DNA of 64,000 bases from contig NZ_CP108476.1 in assembly GCF_036226465.1 (NCBI RefSeq), positions 3,410,001-3,474,000 on the forward strand, in the 5' to 3' direction. This DNA is from Kitasatospora sp. NBC_01250 (lineage in GTDB: Bacteria; Actinomycetota; Actinomycetes; Streptomycetales; Streptomycetaceae). The translations under genes were made by a program, and so were the position numbers. Positions 10,369 through 25,484 of this stretch are shown piece by piece (position 1 is the stretch's first letter; each line of letters begins with the position of its first letter). Under the pieces are notes generated by a model. It had not been told where the DNA came from, searched no databases, and worked only from the letters and a program-made list of their open reading frames with translations.

Positions 10369-11003
10369 CGAGCCTGCCTCTCCCGGGCCATGCCCTCGCG
10401 CCGCAGCCGGACGGCCTGGCGCACGTAGTCGGCCCCGGTGGCCACCGTCAGCACCACCGCGAGCCCCATCAGCACCGCACGCCCGGTGGCCAGCCAGCCG
10501 GTCAGCGGCAGCACGTACATCCCCACCGCGATGCCCTGGGTGAGGGTCTTGAGCTTGCCGCCCCGGCTGGCCGGGATCACGCTGTAGCGGATCACCCAGA
10601 ACCGCAGCAGCGTGATGCCCAGCTCACGGGCCAGGATCACCGCGGTGATCCACCACGGCAGATCGCCCAGCACCGAGAGGCCGATCAGCGCGGCGCCCAT
10701 GATCGCCTTGTCGGCGATCGGATCGGCGATCTTGCCGAAGTCGGTGACCAGTCCCTTGCGCCGGGCGATCTCCCCGTCGAACAGGTCCGTGATCATGGCG
10801 ATCGCGAACGAGGCCCAGGCCACCGCGCGCCACTTCGGGTCGTGCCCGCCGTCCGCGAACAGCAGGAACGCGAAGACCGGCACCAGGGCGAGCCGGAGCA
10901 TGGTCAGCAGGTTCGCGAGGTTCCACAGCGGGGGCACCGCAACTTGCGCCGTCCCCTGCTGGGCCGGGCGGGCCGCTGCCGGGCTGCCCGGCCCGCCGGT
11001 CAT
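10365..11003 (-). CDS. pgsA: CDP-alcohol phosphatidyltransferase (PgsA-type)
   Basis: A 212-aa integral membrane enzyme. By family it transfers a phosphatidyl group from CDP-diacylglycerol to glycerol-3-phosphate, the first committed step of phosphatidylglycerol and cardiolipin synthesis. The CDP-alcohol signature D-x2-DG-x2-AR-x8-G-x3-D-x3-D is complete (DLFDGEIAR ... GKIADPIAD, about residues 73-98). About six membrane segments are predicted. The ATG at 11003 overlaps the rimO stop (ATGA) and its own stop overlaps the cinA start, a three-gene coupled unit. Confidence 0.94.
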   Translation of the reverse strand: MTGGPGSPAAARPAQQGTAQVAVPPLWNLANLLTMLRLALVPVFAFLLFADGGHDPKWRAVAWASFAIAMITDLFDGEIARRKGLVTDFGKIADPIADKAIMGAALIGLSVLGDLPWWITAVILARELGITLLRFWVIRYSVIPASRGGKLKTLTQGIAVGMYVLPLTGWLATGRAVLMGLAVVLTVATGADYVRQAVRLRREGMARERQAR

Positions 11004-12478
11004 GCCGCGGCCGCCTTGCGGACGAGCTCGATCGCCTCGGCGACCAGGTCGACGCCTTCGCTGGCGACCACGCGGGCCCGGTAGTACTGGCCGACCTCGG
11101 CCTCGGGCGCGCCGATCAACGTGGTCAGGCCGTCGGTCTCCGGCGCCTGGTGCGCCGAGCGGCCCTCGATCAGCTGCTCGCCGTCGTCCTCCGCCACCAG
11201 GACGGCCTCCACCAGCACGTCCACCTCGGTGCCGATCCGCTGCTCGGCACGCTGCGCGGTCAGCTCCTCGGCGAGCCGGGACAGCTTGGCCAGCCGCTCG
11301 GCCACCACGTCCTCGGGGAGCTTGCCCTCGAAGGTGGCCGCCTCGGTGCCGTCCTCGTCCGAGTAGCCGAAGACGCCGATCGCGTCCAGCCCGGCCTCGG
11401 TGACGAACCGTTCCAGCTCGGCGAAGTCCTGCTCGCTCTCGCCCGGGAACCCGACGATGAAGTTGGACCGGGCACCGGCCTGCGGGGCCTTGTCCCGGAT
11501 GGTCTTCAGCAGGTCGAGGAACTGGTCGGTGTTGCCGAACCGGCGCATCCGGCGCAGCACGGCGGGAGCCGAGTGCTGGAAGGACAGGTCGAAGTAGGGC
11601 ACCACACCGGCTGTCGAGGTCATCGCCTCGATCAGGCCCGGGCGCATCTCGGCGGGCTGCAGGTAGCTGACCCGGACCCGCTCGATGCCGGGGACGGCCG
11701 CGATCTCGCTCAGCAGCGTCTCCAGCAGGCGGATGTCGCCCAGGTCCTTGCCGTACGAGGTGTTGTTCTCGCTGACCAGGACCACCTCGCTGACGCCCTG
11801 CTCGGCCAGCCAGACGGCCTCGTTCAGCACGTCCGAGGGGCGGCGGGAGATGAACGAGCCGCGGAAGGCCGGGATGGCGCAGAACGAGCAGCGCCGGTCG
11901 CAGCCGGAGGCCAGCTTGATCGAGGCCACCGGGTTGTCGTCCAGCCGCTTGCGCAGGGTGCGCGGCCCGGAGGCCGGGGCCACGCCCTCGGGCAGGTCCT
12001 CCGGCGCACCGTGGCCCGGCAGCGCGACCTCGGCCGCGGCGGCCTGCCGCTCGACGGGGGTCAGCGGGAGCAGCTTGCGGCGGTCGCGCGGCAGGTGCGG
12101 GGCGTGGTGGCCGCCGGACAGGATGGTCTGCAGGCGGTCGCTGATGTCGGTGTAGTCGTCGAAGCCGAGCACGCCGTCGGCCTCCGGCAGGGCGTCGGCC
12201 AGCTCCTTGCCGTAGCGCTCGGCCATGCAGCCGACCGCCACCACGGCCTGGGTGCGGCCGTGGCCCTTGAGGTCGTTGGCCTCCAGCAGGGCGTCGACGG
12301 AGTCCTTCTTGGCGGCTTCGACGAAGCCGCAGGTGTTGACGACGGCGACGTCCGCCTCGCTCGCGTCGTCGACCAGTTGCCAGCCATCGGCTTCCAGTCG
12401 CCCGGCGAGTTCCTCGGAGTCGACCTCGTTGCGGGCGCATCCGAGCGTGACCAGTGCGACAGTACGGCGTTCAGGCAT
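11000..12478 (-). CDS. rimO: Ribosomal protein S12 methylthiotransferase RimO
   Basis: A 492-aa radical-SAM methylthiotransferase that modifies the S12 aspartate. It contains the N-terminal UPF0004 domain with cluster cysteines ([34 protein letters not shown]). The radical-SAM motif CDRRCSFC follows near residue 200, and the TRAM domain is at the C-terminus. LGCARN is typical of RimO rather than MiaB. It is first of the rimO-pgsA-cinA set. ATG at 12478 starts [14 protein letters not shown]. Confidence 0.94.
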   Translation of the reverse strand: MPERRTVALVTLGCARNEVDSEELAGRLEADGWQLVDDASEADVAVVNTCGFVEAAKKDSVDALLEANDLKGHGRTQAVVAVGCMAERYGKELADALPEADGVLGFDDYTDISDRLQTILSGGHHAPHLPRDRRKLLPLTPVERQAAAAEVALPGHGAPEDLPEGVAPASGPRTLRKRLDDNPVASIKLASGCDRRCSFCAIPAFRGSFISRRPSDVLNEAVWLAEQGVSEVVLVSENNTSYGKDLGDIRLLETLLSEIAAVPGIERVRVSYLQPAEMRPGLIEAMTSTAGVVPYFDLSFQHSAPAVLRRMRRFGNTDQFLDLLKTIRDKAPQAGARSNFIVGFPGESEQDFAELERFVTEAGLDAIGVFGYSDEDGTEAATFEGKLPEDVVAERLAKLSRLAEELTAQRAEQRIGTEVDVLVEAVLVAEDDGEQLIEGRSAHQAPETDGLTTLIGAPEAEVGQYYRARVVASEGVDLVAEAIELVRKAAAA

Positions 12479-12492
12479 AGGGCCAAGATTAA

Positions 12493-12531
12493 CGCGCGGC
12501 CCCCGGTGTCGTTTCCCCCGGAGGCCGCGCG
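12493..12531 (-). terminator. Inverted repeat between the RodZ-like gene and rimO
   Basis: Arms CGCGCGGCC (12493-12501) and GGCCGCGCG (12523-12531) form a 9-bp GC stem around a 21-nt loop. It lies just upstream of rimO, in the RodZ-to-rimO gap. It has no T run, so it may be a weak terminator or attenuator rather than a strong stop. Confidence 0.35.
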
Positions 12532-12564
12532 GCGATGATCGGATGGCTCGGGGCGCCGCGCCGG

Positions 12565-13449
12565 CTAGCCGGCCTGCGGGTCGCCGGGGGTGTAGGTGAG
12601 GTGCACCACCTGCCCGTCCTTGCCCGCAGGACCCAGATCCTTGCCGTTGACGTACAGGTGCACGGCCGCCGCGTTGCCGATCACCAGCTTGATCTGCTTG
12701 GGATCGGTGAAGGTCTGGTTCGAGCCGTCGTCCATGTCGTTCTGGAAGAGCGAGTTGCCGTCGCCGTCCATCGCCGAGACCCAGCTGGTGCCGCCCTCGG
12801 CGACCAGCTTCACGGTCACCTTGTCGGCCGGCGCGGCGGCGATCGGGGCCACGCTCGGCGCGGGCGCCGGCGGCTGGGCGGGCGAGGCGCTGGACGAGGG
12901 CGGGGCGGAGGCCGCGACGCTGGGCAGCGGCGAGGAGGCGGCACCGGCCGCGACCTTGGCGGGCCTGCTGCTGAACAGGTTGAAAACGATCAGCAGTACC
13001 ACCGCGGCGATCGCCACCAGCATCGCGCCGGTCCAGGTCGCTCGGCCGCGGTCGGGCCGGATCCGCTTGGCGTCCAGCCTGGCCACCGGCGCCAGCACCA
13101 CCGGAGCGGTGCCGTGGAGCTCGTCGTAACGGGCCACCAGGGCGTCGCCGTCGGCGCCAACGGCGCGGGCCAGCGAGCGCAGGTGCCCGCGGGCGTAGAA
13201 GTCGCCGCCGCAGCGGCTGAAGTCGTCCTCCTCGATCGCGTGCACGATCGGCACCCTGACCCGGGTACTGGCGCTCACCTCGTCCACCGTCAGCCCGGCG
13301 GCGAGGCGGGCATCGGCCAGCACCCGGCCGATGGTCGGTGCAGCATCCGAGACGGCGCCGGGCTGCGGGCCGGCCGCGCTGTCGGTCTCGGCCGAGCGGG
13401 CGTCGGAGGATCGGCCGTGGTCGCGGTGGGAAGACTTGCCGATGGTCAC
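12565..13449 (-). CDS. RodZ-like membrane protein (HTH_25, TM, DUF4115)
   Basis: A 294-aa protein in the RodZ layout. A cytoplasmic helix-turn-helix is at about residues 38-105 ([17 protein letters not shown]), one membrane helix at about 138-158 ([19 protein letters not shown]), a proline/alanine/serine linker, then a DUF4115-type extracytoplasmic domain. RodZ links MreB to cell-wall synthesis in rods; its role in apically growing streptomycetes is less clear. I prefer GTG at 13449 ([10 protein letters not shown]), with AAAGG upstream; GTG at 13488 is in frame but lacks a ribosome site. ftsK lies upstream on the same strand. Confidence 0.85.
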   Translation of the reverse strand: MTIGKSSHRDHGRSSDARSAETDSAAGPQPGAVSDAAPTIGRVLADARLAAGLTVDEVSASTRVRVPIVHAIEEDDFSRCGGDFYARGHLRSLARAVGADGDALVARYDELHGTAPVVLAPVARLDAKRIRPDRGRATWTGAMLVAIAAVVLLIVFNLFSSRPAKVAAGAASSPLPSVAASAPPSSSASPAQPPAPAPSVAPIAAAPADKVTVKLVAEGGTSWVSAMDGDGNSLFQNDMDDGSNQTFTDPKQIKLVIGNAAAVHLYVNGKDLGPAGKDGQVVHLTYTPGDPQAG

Positions 13450-13597
13450 TGGGCGCGCCTTTCGAGCGGAGCCACCTGCTGAGGACACAGTCTAGGGGCG
13501 GGGGCGAATCGTTTCTCAACCGGAGTTCGACCGAACGCGCGCCCTCTGCCCAGGCGCACCAACGGCCCCACAGGACCGCTGACGCCCCTTCAGAGCA

Positions 13598-16399
13598 CTA
13601 CCCGCGGATGATGGCCAGCACCCCGTCCAGTTCGTCCGGTTTGACCAGCACGTCGCGGGCCTTGGACCCCTCGCTCGGCCCCACGATGCCGCGCGACTCC
13701 ATCAGGTCCATCAGCCGGCCGGCCTTGGCGAAGCCGACCCGCAGCTTGCGCTGCAGCATCGAGGTCGAACCGAACTGGGTGGAGACGACCAGCTCGGCGG
13801 CCTGGATGAGCAGGTCCAGGTCGTCGCCGATCTCCTCGTCGATCTCCTTCTTGGGGCCGCCGCCGACCGTGACGTCGTCGCGGTAGACCGCGGTCAGCTG
13901 GTCCTTGCAGTGCTGCACGATCGCCGCGATCTCGGCCTCGGTGACGAACGCGCCCTGCATCCGGACCGGCTTGCTCGCACCCATCGGCAGGAAGAGCGCG
14001 TCACCCTTGCCGATCAGCTTCTCCGCGCCCGGCTGATCGAGGATCACCCGGGAGTCGGCCATCGCCGAGGTGGCGAAGGCCAGCCGGGAGGGCACGTTGG
14101 CCTTGATCAGGCCGGTCACCACGTCCACCGAGGGCCGCTGGGTGGCGAGCACCAGGTGGATGCCGGCGGCCCGGGCCAGCTGGGTGATCCGGACCACCGA
14201 GTCCTCGACGTCGCGCGGGGCGACCATCATCAGATCGGCCAGCTCGTCGACGATCACCAGCAGGTACGGGTACGGCGTCAGCTCCCGCTCGCTGCCCAGC
14301 GGCGGGGTCACCTTGCCGGCCTTGACCGCGGCGTTGAAGTCGTCCACGTGGCGGAAGCCGTAGGCCGCGAGGTCGTCGTAGCGCAGGTCCATCTCGCGGA
14401 CCACCCACTGCAGCGCCTCGGCGGCCTTCTTGGGGTTGGTGATGATCGGGGTGATCAGGTGCGGGATGCCCTCGTAGGCGGTCAGCTCGACCCGCTTGGG
14501 GTCGACCAGCACCATCCGCACCTCGTCCGGGGTGGCCCGGGCCAGCACCGAGGTGATCAGGCAGTTGATGCACGAGGACTTGCCCGCGCCGGTGGCGCCG
14601 GCGACCAGGATGTGCGGCATCTTGGCCAGGTTGGCGAGCACCGTGTGGCCCTCGACGTCCTTGCCCATGCCGACCACCATCGGGTGGCTGTCCTCGGCGG
14701 CGCTGCGCGAGCGCAGCAGGTCGCCGAGGTTGACCATCTCGCGGTCCCCGTTGGGGATCTCGATGCCCACCGCGGACTTGCCCGGGATCGGGCTGATGAT
14801 CCGCACGTCCGGGCTGGCCACCGCGTAGGCGATGTTCTTGCCCAGCGCGGTGATCCGCTCGACCTTGACGGCCGGGCCCAGCTCCACCTCGTAGCGGGTG
14901 ACCGTCGGCCCCCGGGTGAAGCCGGTGACCTTCGCGTCCACCTTGAACTCGGCGAAGGTCGAGGTGAGCTGGGCGACCACCTGGTCGTTCAGCGCGCTGC
15001 GGGTCTTGCCCGGGCCGCCGCGCTCCAGCAGGTCCAGCGAGGGCAGCACGTAGCCGCCCCCGCTGTGCAGCTGGAGCTGCTCCATCCGGCTCGGCGCCTC
15101 GCCGTGCTCGGGGGCCGCCGGGTCGCCGGGCGAGCCGGGCGCCGGCGTGCGCGCCGGCGGAACGGCCGGCTCCTCCGGCACGGCGGTGCGGTCCTGGACC
15201 TGGTGCATGATGCTGGCCACCGCGGGCGAGGCCGGCACGCCGTGCAGCAGTGCGCCGTCCAGGTCGGCGGCCACTCCGGCGGCCAGGTCGCGGGTCTGGA
15301 ACGGGTCCTTGAGGAACATGTCCGGCACGGCGGGTGCGAGCTCCGGCTCGTCCACCTGCTTGCGGCGCCCGCGCCGGCGGCGCCGGGCGCCCACCTCGTC
15401 GTCCGGGTCCTCCTCCACCGTGTAGGGCAGCGCGTCGGGGTCGGCGTCCTCCGGCGGTTCGGTGGACAGCTCGCGGTCGCCGGTGGCGTACTCGCCGAAC
15501 TCGTCGTACTCGCCGTAGCCGTCCAGCTCGTCCACCGACGCGGGCTCCACCACGCCGAGGCGCTCGCCGAGCAGCCGAAGCCGCTCGGGGATCTTGTTGA
15601 CCGGGGTGGCGGTGACCACCAGCAGGCCGAAGAAGGTCAGCAGCAGCAGCAACGGCACCGCCAGCGGCGGGCCGGCGGCAGCCATCATCGGTGTCGAGGC
15701 GGCCCAGCCGAGGATGCCGCCAGCCTGCCGGATCCGGGTCGCACCGCTCTGCATCCCCGGGGCACCGCAGCCGATGTGGATCAGGCCGAGCACGCCGATC
15801 ACCAGGGTGCTCAGGCCGATGGCGACCCGTCCGTTGGCCTCCGGCAGCTCCGGGTGGCGCATCAGCCGGATCGCGATCGCCGCGAGCAGCAGCGGGATCA
15901 GCACGTCCATGCGCCCGAACAGGCCGCTGACCACGCTGGTGGCCACGCCGCCCAGCCAGCCCTGCGGGCTGAACCAGGTGCCGGCCGCGGTGACCAGGGC
16001 CAGCGCCAGCAGCAGCAGCGCCTGGCCGTCCTTGCGGTGCACCGGGTGCAACCCCTTGGCGCCGTCGCCGACGCCGCGGAACACCGCGCCGATGCTGTGG
16101 GCCAGGCCCAACCAGCAGGCCCGGACGGCGCGGAAGAGTATGGGCTGCTTCGACCTGGCGGGGCGGGCGGGGGCCGGGGTGGGGGCGGCCGGCTTCGCGG
16201 CCGCCTTGCGCGCGGCGGGCCTGCCGGCGGGTTTCCCGGCCGGCTTGGCCGGGCCTGCCTTGGCGGACGCCTTCCCGGCCGGCTTCGCAGCGGGTTTCGC
16301 GGCCGGCTTGCGGGTCGCGGACTTCTTCGCCGGGGCGGCCTTCTTCGCCGGTCCCGGACTCGTGGTGCGTGCGGTGCTGCCGGGCGTCCGTGGGGCCAT
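13598..16399 (-). CDS. ftsK: FtsK/SpoIIIE DNA translocase
   Basis: A 933-aa membrane-anchored motor that clears chromosomes from closing sporulation septa. The N-terminus (residues ~10-85) is a lysine/alanine/proline repeat tract (PAAKPAAKPAGK and similar). About four membrane helices follow (residues ~110-270), then an acidic linker. The motor has Walker A GATGAGKSS near residue 600 and Walker B (LVIVDELADLMM). The C-terminal gamma winged helix is intact and ends DGVLAIIRG. ATG at 16399 (MAPRTPGST) was chosen over an upstream in-frame extension. Confidence 0.95.
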   Translation of the reverse strand: MAPRTPGSTARTTSPGPAKKAAPAKKSATRKPAAKPAAKPAGKASAKAGPAKPAGKPAGRPAARKAAAKPAAPTPAPARPARSKQPILFRAVRACWLGLAHSIGAVFRGVGDGAKGLHPVHRKDGQALLLLALALVTAAGTWFSPQGWLGGVATSVVSGLFGRMDVLIPLLLAAIAIRLMRHPELPEANGRVAIGLSTLVIGVLGLIHIGCGAPGMQSGATRIRQAGGILGWAASTPMMAAAGPPLAVPLLLLLTFFGLLVVTATPVNKIPERLRLLGERLGVVEPASVDELDGYGEYDEFGEYATGDRELSTEPPEDADPDALPYTVEEDPDDEVGARRRRRGRRKQVDEPELAPAVPDMFLKDPFQTRDLAAGVAADLDGALLHGVPASPAVASIMHQVQDRTAVPEEPAVPPARTPAPGSPGDPAAPEHGEAPSRMEQLQLHSGGGYVLPSLDLLERGGPGKTRSALNDQVVAQLTSTFAEFKVDAKVTGFTRGPTVTRYEVELGPAVKVERITALGKNIAYAVASPDVRIISPIPGKSAVGIEIPNGDREMVNLGDLLRSRSAAEDSHPMVVGMGKDVEGHTVLANLAKMPHILVAGATGAGKSSCINCLITSVLARATPDEVRMVLVDPKRVELTAYEGIPHLITPIITNPKKAAEALQWVVREMDLRYDDLAAYGFRHVDDFNAAVKAGKVTPPLGSERELTPYPYLLVIVDELADLMMVAPRDVEDSVVRITQLARAAGIHLVLATQRPSVDVVTGLIKANVPSRLAFATSAMADSRVILDQPGAEKLIGKGDALFLPMGASKPVRMQGAFVTEAEIAAIVQHCKDQLTAVYRDDVTVGGGPKKEIDEEIGDDLDLLIQAAELVVSTQFGSTSMLQRKLRVGFAKAGRLMDLMESRGIVGPSEGSKARDVLVKPDELDGVLAIIRG

Positions 16400-16539
16400 G
16401 GCACCAGAGCCTACCGGCGGCCCTGAGCCGTGGACACATGACCGACCGTCATGACCCTGGCGTGTCGCGGACGCACTGCGACACACCGTCGGCGCGATCC
16501 GAAGTCACCCGGCCGGCGCAGCCGCGGGCTGAAATCCCC

Positions 16540-17184
16540 TCAGGCCTGATCCGCGCCGGGGCGCAGCGCCTCCAGCGCCGCCCGCAGGCCGGCCAGCTTG
16601 CGCTCCAGGTGGGCCGCGGTGGCCGCCGCCCCGGCGTCGGGCGAGTCGCCCAGCTGCTTGGTCAGCGCCTCGGCCTGCTCCTCGACCGAGGCCAGCCGCG
16701 CGGAGAGCTCGGTCAGCAGCGGCTCCGAGCGGTCCCGGCCCTGCCGGTCGTCCTCCAACTGCAGCCGCAGCAGCGCTGCCTGCTCCTTGAGCTGGCAGTT
16801 CTTCACGTAGAGATCGACGAAGACGGAGACCTTGGCGCGCAGCACCCAGGGGTCGAACGGCTTGGAGATGTAGTCCACCGCGCCGGCCGCGTAGCCCCGG
16901 AAGGTGTGGTGCGGGCCGTGGTTGATCGCCGTCAGGAAGATGATCGGGATGTCTCTGGTGCGCTCGCGGCGCTTGATGTGCGCGGCGGTCTCGAAGCCGT
17001 CCATGCCCGGCATCTGGACGTCCAGCAGGATCACCGCGAAGTCGTCGGTGAGCAGCGCCTTGAGCGCCTCCTCACCGGAGACCGCGCGCACCAGCGTCTG
17101 GTCCAGCGCTGAGAGGATCGCCTCCAGCGCGAGGAGGTTCTCCGGTCGGTCGTCGACCAGGAGGATCTTCGCTTTCTGCACCAC
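16540..17184 (-). CDS. osaB: Response regulator OsaB
   Basis: A 214-aa protein with a receiver domain in residues 1-125 and a C-terminal coiled coil (about 130-210), not a DNA-binding domain. Acidic pocket residues are in LLVDDRPENL, and the phospho-acceptor is Asp55 in LLDVQMPGMDG. The sequence closely fits OsaB of S. coelicolor, required for growth under osmotic stress and partner of the hybrid kinase OsaA. Tandem GTG codons at 17184 and 17181 follow a GGAGGG site, so the start could be either; upstream in-frame sequence is rejected. osaA lies 259 bp upstream on the same strand. Confidence 0.92.
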   Translation of the reverse strand: MVQKAKILLVDDRPENLLALEAILSALDQTLVRAVSGEEALKALLTDDFAVILLDVQMPGMDGFETAAHIKRRERTRDIPIIFLTAINHGPHHTFRGYAAGAVDYISKPFDPWVLRAKVSVFVDLYVKNCQLKEQAALLRLQLEDDRQGRDRSEPLLTELSARLASVEEQAEALTKQLGDSPDAGAAATAAHLERKLAGLRAALEALRPGADQA

Positions 17185-17443
17185 GACCCGCCCTCCTGCC
17201 GGATAGCCCACCTGTTTTGCGCGCGACGGCACCCGTGTACCGCCTGCTACCGACCCGGTCATGCTAGCCGCACCCCCAAGCCCTGCCCTATCGGATAGTC
17301 CCAACAGGCCGTCGAAGCGCCTGCCGCCCCGAAGGACCCGGGTGCTTTCCTGCACACCGTCGCCATTCGGTTACTGTTCGCAACGATGAGTGACCCTAGC
17401 GGGTTCCCGGTCCGGCCCGCCAGTAAACGCCGATGCCCGCGAG

Positions 17444-22180
<4,737 letters not shown>

Positions 22181-22521
22181 CGGGACCCTCCCATGTCGCG
22201 ACTGGCTGGTGTCCGCCGGGTCGGACCGAGGCCGTTCCCGCGGATCCCCCAGTCTGACAGCACCCACCGACCGAATTGGCCCCCTTGGCCAGGCTCATCC
22301 GCCGTCCAGGAGTACATGCCAGGCAGGTTCTGTGTGGGCGGCGTGGGGAGAATCACTCCCGAGTGCCCGTTTCACTCCCCCTTGCCTCCGGGGAGACCAG
22401 CCGGAAAGTAGGGTGGAGCGCTGCACCTCGCCCTGGCCTGAGCCACCGGGACCGCCCACCCGCAGCCGGGTGGCACACCAGGCGCCGAGCAGCCGTACCC
22501 GAACCAGAGGAGAAGCAGCCC
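22181..22521. promoter_or_regulatory. Divergent osaA/osaC intergenic region
   Basis: This 341-bp region separates the osaA start (left) from the osaC start (right), so it must hold promoters for both. I looked for a SigB-type GTTT-GGGTAC pair and did not find a convincing one. The ribosome site AGAGGAG is at 22506-22512. Confidence 0.5.
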
Positions 22522-25074
22522 GTGGTCACCGCGCGCGCAGCCGCCACCTTCGAGCCGGACGGCCGCTCGGCCTCCGCCGCGCGCGGCTTCGTCCGCGACG
22601 CGCTGCTGGGTTGGGGGCTGCCCGAGGTCGTCGACGATGCCGTGGTCCTGGTCAGCGAACTGGTCACCAACGCCGTGGTGCACGCCGGGACCGCCGCCGA
22701 GGTGAGCTGCCTGCGCGAGGAGGACTCGGTCCAGATCGGCGTCACCGACCGGCACCCCGAGCGCGGGCTGCCCGCCTTCGCCGGGCCGGTCGCGGGCGAC
22801 GCGGTCTCCGAGCACTTCGCCGACGCCGAGGGCGAGGGCGGGCGCGGCCTGCTGATGTGCTCGGCGCTCTCCAGCCGCTGGGGCGTGGAGTACTCGGCCG
22901 GGCAGAAGACCGTCTGGTTCCGGCTGCCGCTGCAGCGTGCCCTGCCCGGCACCCGCTACGCGCTGCCGCAGGCCCCCGGCGAGGTGCTGCCCAGCACCGA
23001 CGGCACGGTGCTGGTGGCCGTCGTGCAGGTGGACGCCCAGGGGCTGGTGCGGGCCTGGAACGCCGACGCCGAAGAGCTGTTCCGCCAGCCGGCCACCGAA
23101 GCGCTCGACCGGCCCTGGGCCGACCTGGTGGTCTGGCCGCAAGCCCCCGGCGAGCAGACCGGCCTGCCCGAGGTGCTCCAACTGGCCCGCTGGGAAGGAG
23201 CCTTCGGTATCCGCCGGAGCGATCAGCGGACCATCGAGGTCTACGGCTCCCAGGTCCGCGTGCTGGACTCCACCGGCGCTCCCTCCACGCTCTGCCTGCT
23301 GGTCCGCGAACGCGACCGGGCCGTGCTGCACACGCCGACCCGGATCGCCACCACCGGCCCCGTGCCGGGCGCCGTCGAGCCGATCGACCTGCTGCTCGAC
23401 GGCGTGCCCGCCGACGACCTGTCAGGCATGCTCCAGCAGACCGTGGAACGAGCCCGCGACCTGCTCGACGGGGACGCGGCCTACCTGCTGCTGATCACCG
23501 AGGACGAGAGCGAGTTCGAGGTCAGGGCGGCCACCGGGCTGCCGGCCGGGCACACCAAGGACGTCCGGCTCCCGGTCGACTCCGGCAACGGCCGCTACGA
23601 CTCCGCCCGGCTGCCCGCCGTCCACGAGGACCTCTCGGTGCGTCCGGGCGCGGCCCCGCTGCTCGGCGGCTCCGGGCTGCGCTCGCTGATCACCGTCCCG
23701 CTCAAGGTGGAGGGCCGGCTGATCGGCTCGCTCGGGGTGGCCGCCAACCGGGCCGGACAGTACGACAACGACCAGGCGCTGCGGCTGCAGTTCGCCGCCG
23801 ACCGGATCGCGCTGACCGTCGAGAACGCCCGGCTGGCCGAGCGGGAGCGGCTGCGGCGCGGCGCGCTCTCCTTCCTGGTGGAGGCCTCCGACCTGCTGGC
23901 CGGCACCCTGGAGCACCAGCAGACCCTCGCCCTGGTGGCGCAGATGGCGGTGCCCACGCTCGCCGCCTGGTGCGCCGTCTACACCATCGCGGAGCAGGCC
24001 GAGTTCGCCGAGCTGGCCTTCGTGCTGCACGAGGACGAGGAGCAGATCGACCCGCTGCGCGCCCTGCTGCGGCGCATCGACCCGCCGGCGGGCCTGGTGG
24101 GCGGCGGCGCCGCGCCCTGGCCCGCCCCGGCCGGGGCCCTCACCGGCGCCGAACCCGCCGGGCTGATCGGCCAGTGCGTGGCGCTGCCGCTGTTCGCGCG
24201 CAACCGGGTGATCGGCCTGCTGGCGCTCGGCACCAAGGCCGGGGTGACGTTCCGCCAGGAGATCCTGGAGCTGGCCGAGGACCTGTCCCGCCGCGCCGCC
24301 CTGGCCCTGGACAACTCCCGGCTCTACTCGGAGCGGACCGCGATCAGCCAGGCCCTGCAGCGCAGCCTGCTGCCCCCGGAGCTGCCGAAGATCCCCGGTG
24401 TCGAGGTGGAGGTCTTCTACCAGGCCGCCGGGGAGGGCAACGAGGTCGGCGGCGACTTCTACGACCTCTTCTCGATCCGCGAGGGCACCTACGGCTTCGC
24501 GATCGGCGACGTCTGCGGCACCGGCCCGCAGGCCGCCTCGGTCACCGGGCTGGCCCGGAACTCCCTGCGCCTGCTGGCCCGTGAGGGGCTGGACGCCCCG
24601 CAGGTGCTCTCCCGGCTCAACCGGGCGATCCTCGACGAGGGCGACCGGGGCCGCTTCCTGACCCTGCTCTACGGCGAGCTGACGCCCCGCCTGGACGGCA
24701 GCACCGCGCTGAGCCTGGTCTGCGCCGGGCACCCGCTGCCACTGCGGCTGCGCGGCGACGGCCAGGTGAGCCCGGCAGCCACCTCGCAGCCGCTGCTGGG
24801 CGTGATGGAGGAGCTGGAGCTGACGGCCGAGCAGGTGGTGCTGGAGCCGGGCGAGGTGCTGCTCTGCGTCACGGACGGGGTGACCGAGCGGCGTGAGGGG
24901 CTGCGGATGCTCGGCGAGGACGGGCTGGCCGAGGTGCTCACCGGGTGCACCGGACTGACGGCCGGAGCCGTCGCGGCCCGGGTGCAGCGCGCCGTCGAAC
25001 GGTTCGCGCCGGAGCCCCCCTCGGACGACATGGCGATCATCGCGCTCCGGGTGCCGCTCCAGCGACGGGGCTGA
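22522..25074 (+). CDS. osaC: OsaC-type regulator: RsbW-like kinase, PAS, GAF, PP2C phosphatase
   Basis: An 850-aa multidomain regulator. Domain order: an RsbW-like HATPase (residues ~10-140; N box VSELVTNAVVHAG), a PAS domain (~165-280), GAF (~305-445), a second GAF-like segment (~450-600), and a SpoIIE/PP2C phosphatase (~615-850; EVGGDFYDL, AIGDVCGTGP, SDDMAIIAL). In S. coelicolor OsaC ends the osmotic response by restraining SigB; the RsbW-like domain is expected to bind a sigma factor and the PP2C to act on an anti-anti-sigma. GTG at 22522 has AGAGGAG upstream. The PP2C metal-site aspartates look intact. Confidence 0.9.
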   Translation: MVTARAAATFEPDGRSASAARGFVRDALLGWGLPEVVDDAVVLVSELVTNAVVHAGTAAEVSCLREEDSVQIGVTDRHPERGLPAFAGPVAGDAVSEHFADAEGEGGRGLLMCSALSSRWGVEYSAGQKTVWFRLPLQRALPGTRYALPQAPGEVLPSTDGTVLVAVVQVDAQGLVRAWNADAEELFRQPATEALDRPWADLVVWPQAPGEQTGLPEVLQLARWEGAFGIRRSDQRTIEVYGSQVRVLDSTGAPSTLCLLVRERDRAVLHTPTRIATTGPVPGAVEPIDLLLDGVPADDLSGMLQQTVERARDLLDGDAAYLLLITEDESEFEVRAATGLPAGHTKDVRLPVDSGNGRYDSARLPAVHEDLSVRPGAAPLLGGSGLRSLITVPLKVEGRLIGSLGVAANRAGQYDNDQALRLQFAADRIALTVENARLAERERLRRGALSFLVEASDLLAGTLEHQQTLALVAQMAVPTLAAWCAVYTIAEQAEFAELAFVLHEDEEQIDPLRALLRRIDPPAGLVGGGAAPWPAPAGALTGAEPAGLIGQCVALPLFARNRVIGLLALGTKAGVTFRQEILELAEDLSRRAALALDNSRLYSERTAISQALQRSLLPPELPKIPGVEVEVFYQAAGEGNEVGGDFYDLFSIREGTYGFAIGDVCGTGPQAASVTGLARNSLRLLAREGLDAPQVLSRLNRAILDEGDRGRFLTLLYGELTPRLDGSTALSLVCAGHPLPLRLRGDGQVSPAATSQPLLGVMEELELTAEQVVLEPGEVLLCVTDGVTERREGLRMLGEDGLAEVLTGCTGLTAGAVAARVQRAVERFAPEPPSDDMAIIALRVPLQRRG

Positions 25075-25484
25075 GCCGGGTCACTGTTTGTCACGGACTG
25101 ACGACGAATCGGCTGACAAACGAACAAATTCTGTGATTCACAAGGGTACAAGCCTCACGGCCCGGGTAGAGACCAGCTGACCGGGGGTTTCCCCGGCGAG
25201 CCCAGTCCCGGCAGCTGAGCTGCGGGGACGCAGCAGGTCGGCACCGCCCGCACGCTTCTCGTGGACGCCTACGGCGTGCCATCGCGACGGCTGCCATGTC
25301 CGCCGTCGCCATCACTCTCCGTCCATCTCGCGCATCCCCGCGCGCCCCGCAGCGCAGCCGCGCCGCCCGGGCGCCGCCCCGTCCTGGCCGCACCCGTCCT
25401 GGCTGTGCCCATTCCGGCCGCGGACCGACGGGTCGGATCCGACGTGTCAGATCCATCCATGGAACGACCAGAAAGGAGCCTCCG
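25075..25484. other. Intergenic region with a perfect 8-bp inverted repeat
   Basis: This 410-bp gap lies between osaC and the acetate-uptake-family gene. It starts with an AT-richer stretch holding GTTTGTCA (25086-25093) and TGACAAAC (25114-25121), 20 nt apart. The rest is GC-rich, with no convincing ORF. The ribosome site AAAGGAG (25472-25478) for the next gene lies at the right end. Confidence 0.5.

Noticed and set aside
5227..10428. A 1733-codon plus-strand frame overlapping lhr and clgR
   Set aside because: Gly/Arg/Ala/Pro-rich composition with no motif; it crosses the true genes in another frame.
22181..22521. SigB-type promoter for osaC
   Set aside because: No GNNT-N14-16-GGGTAY combination found on the plus strand.
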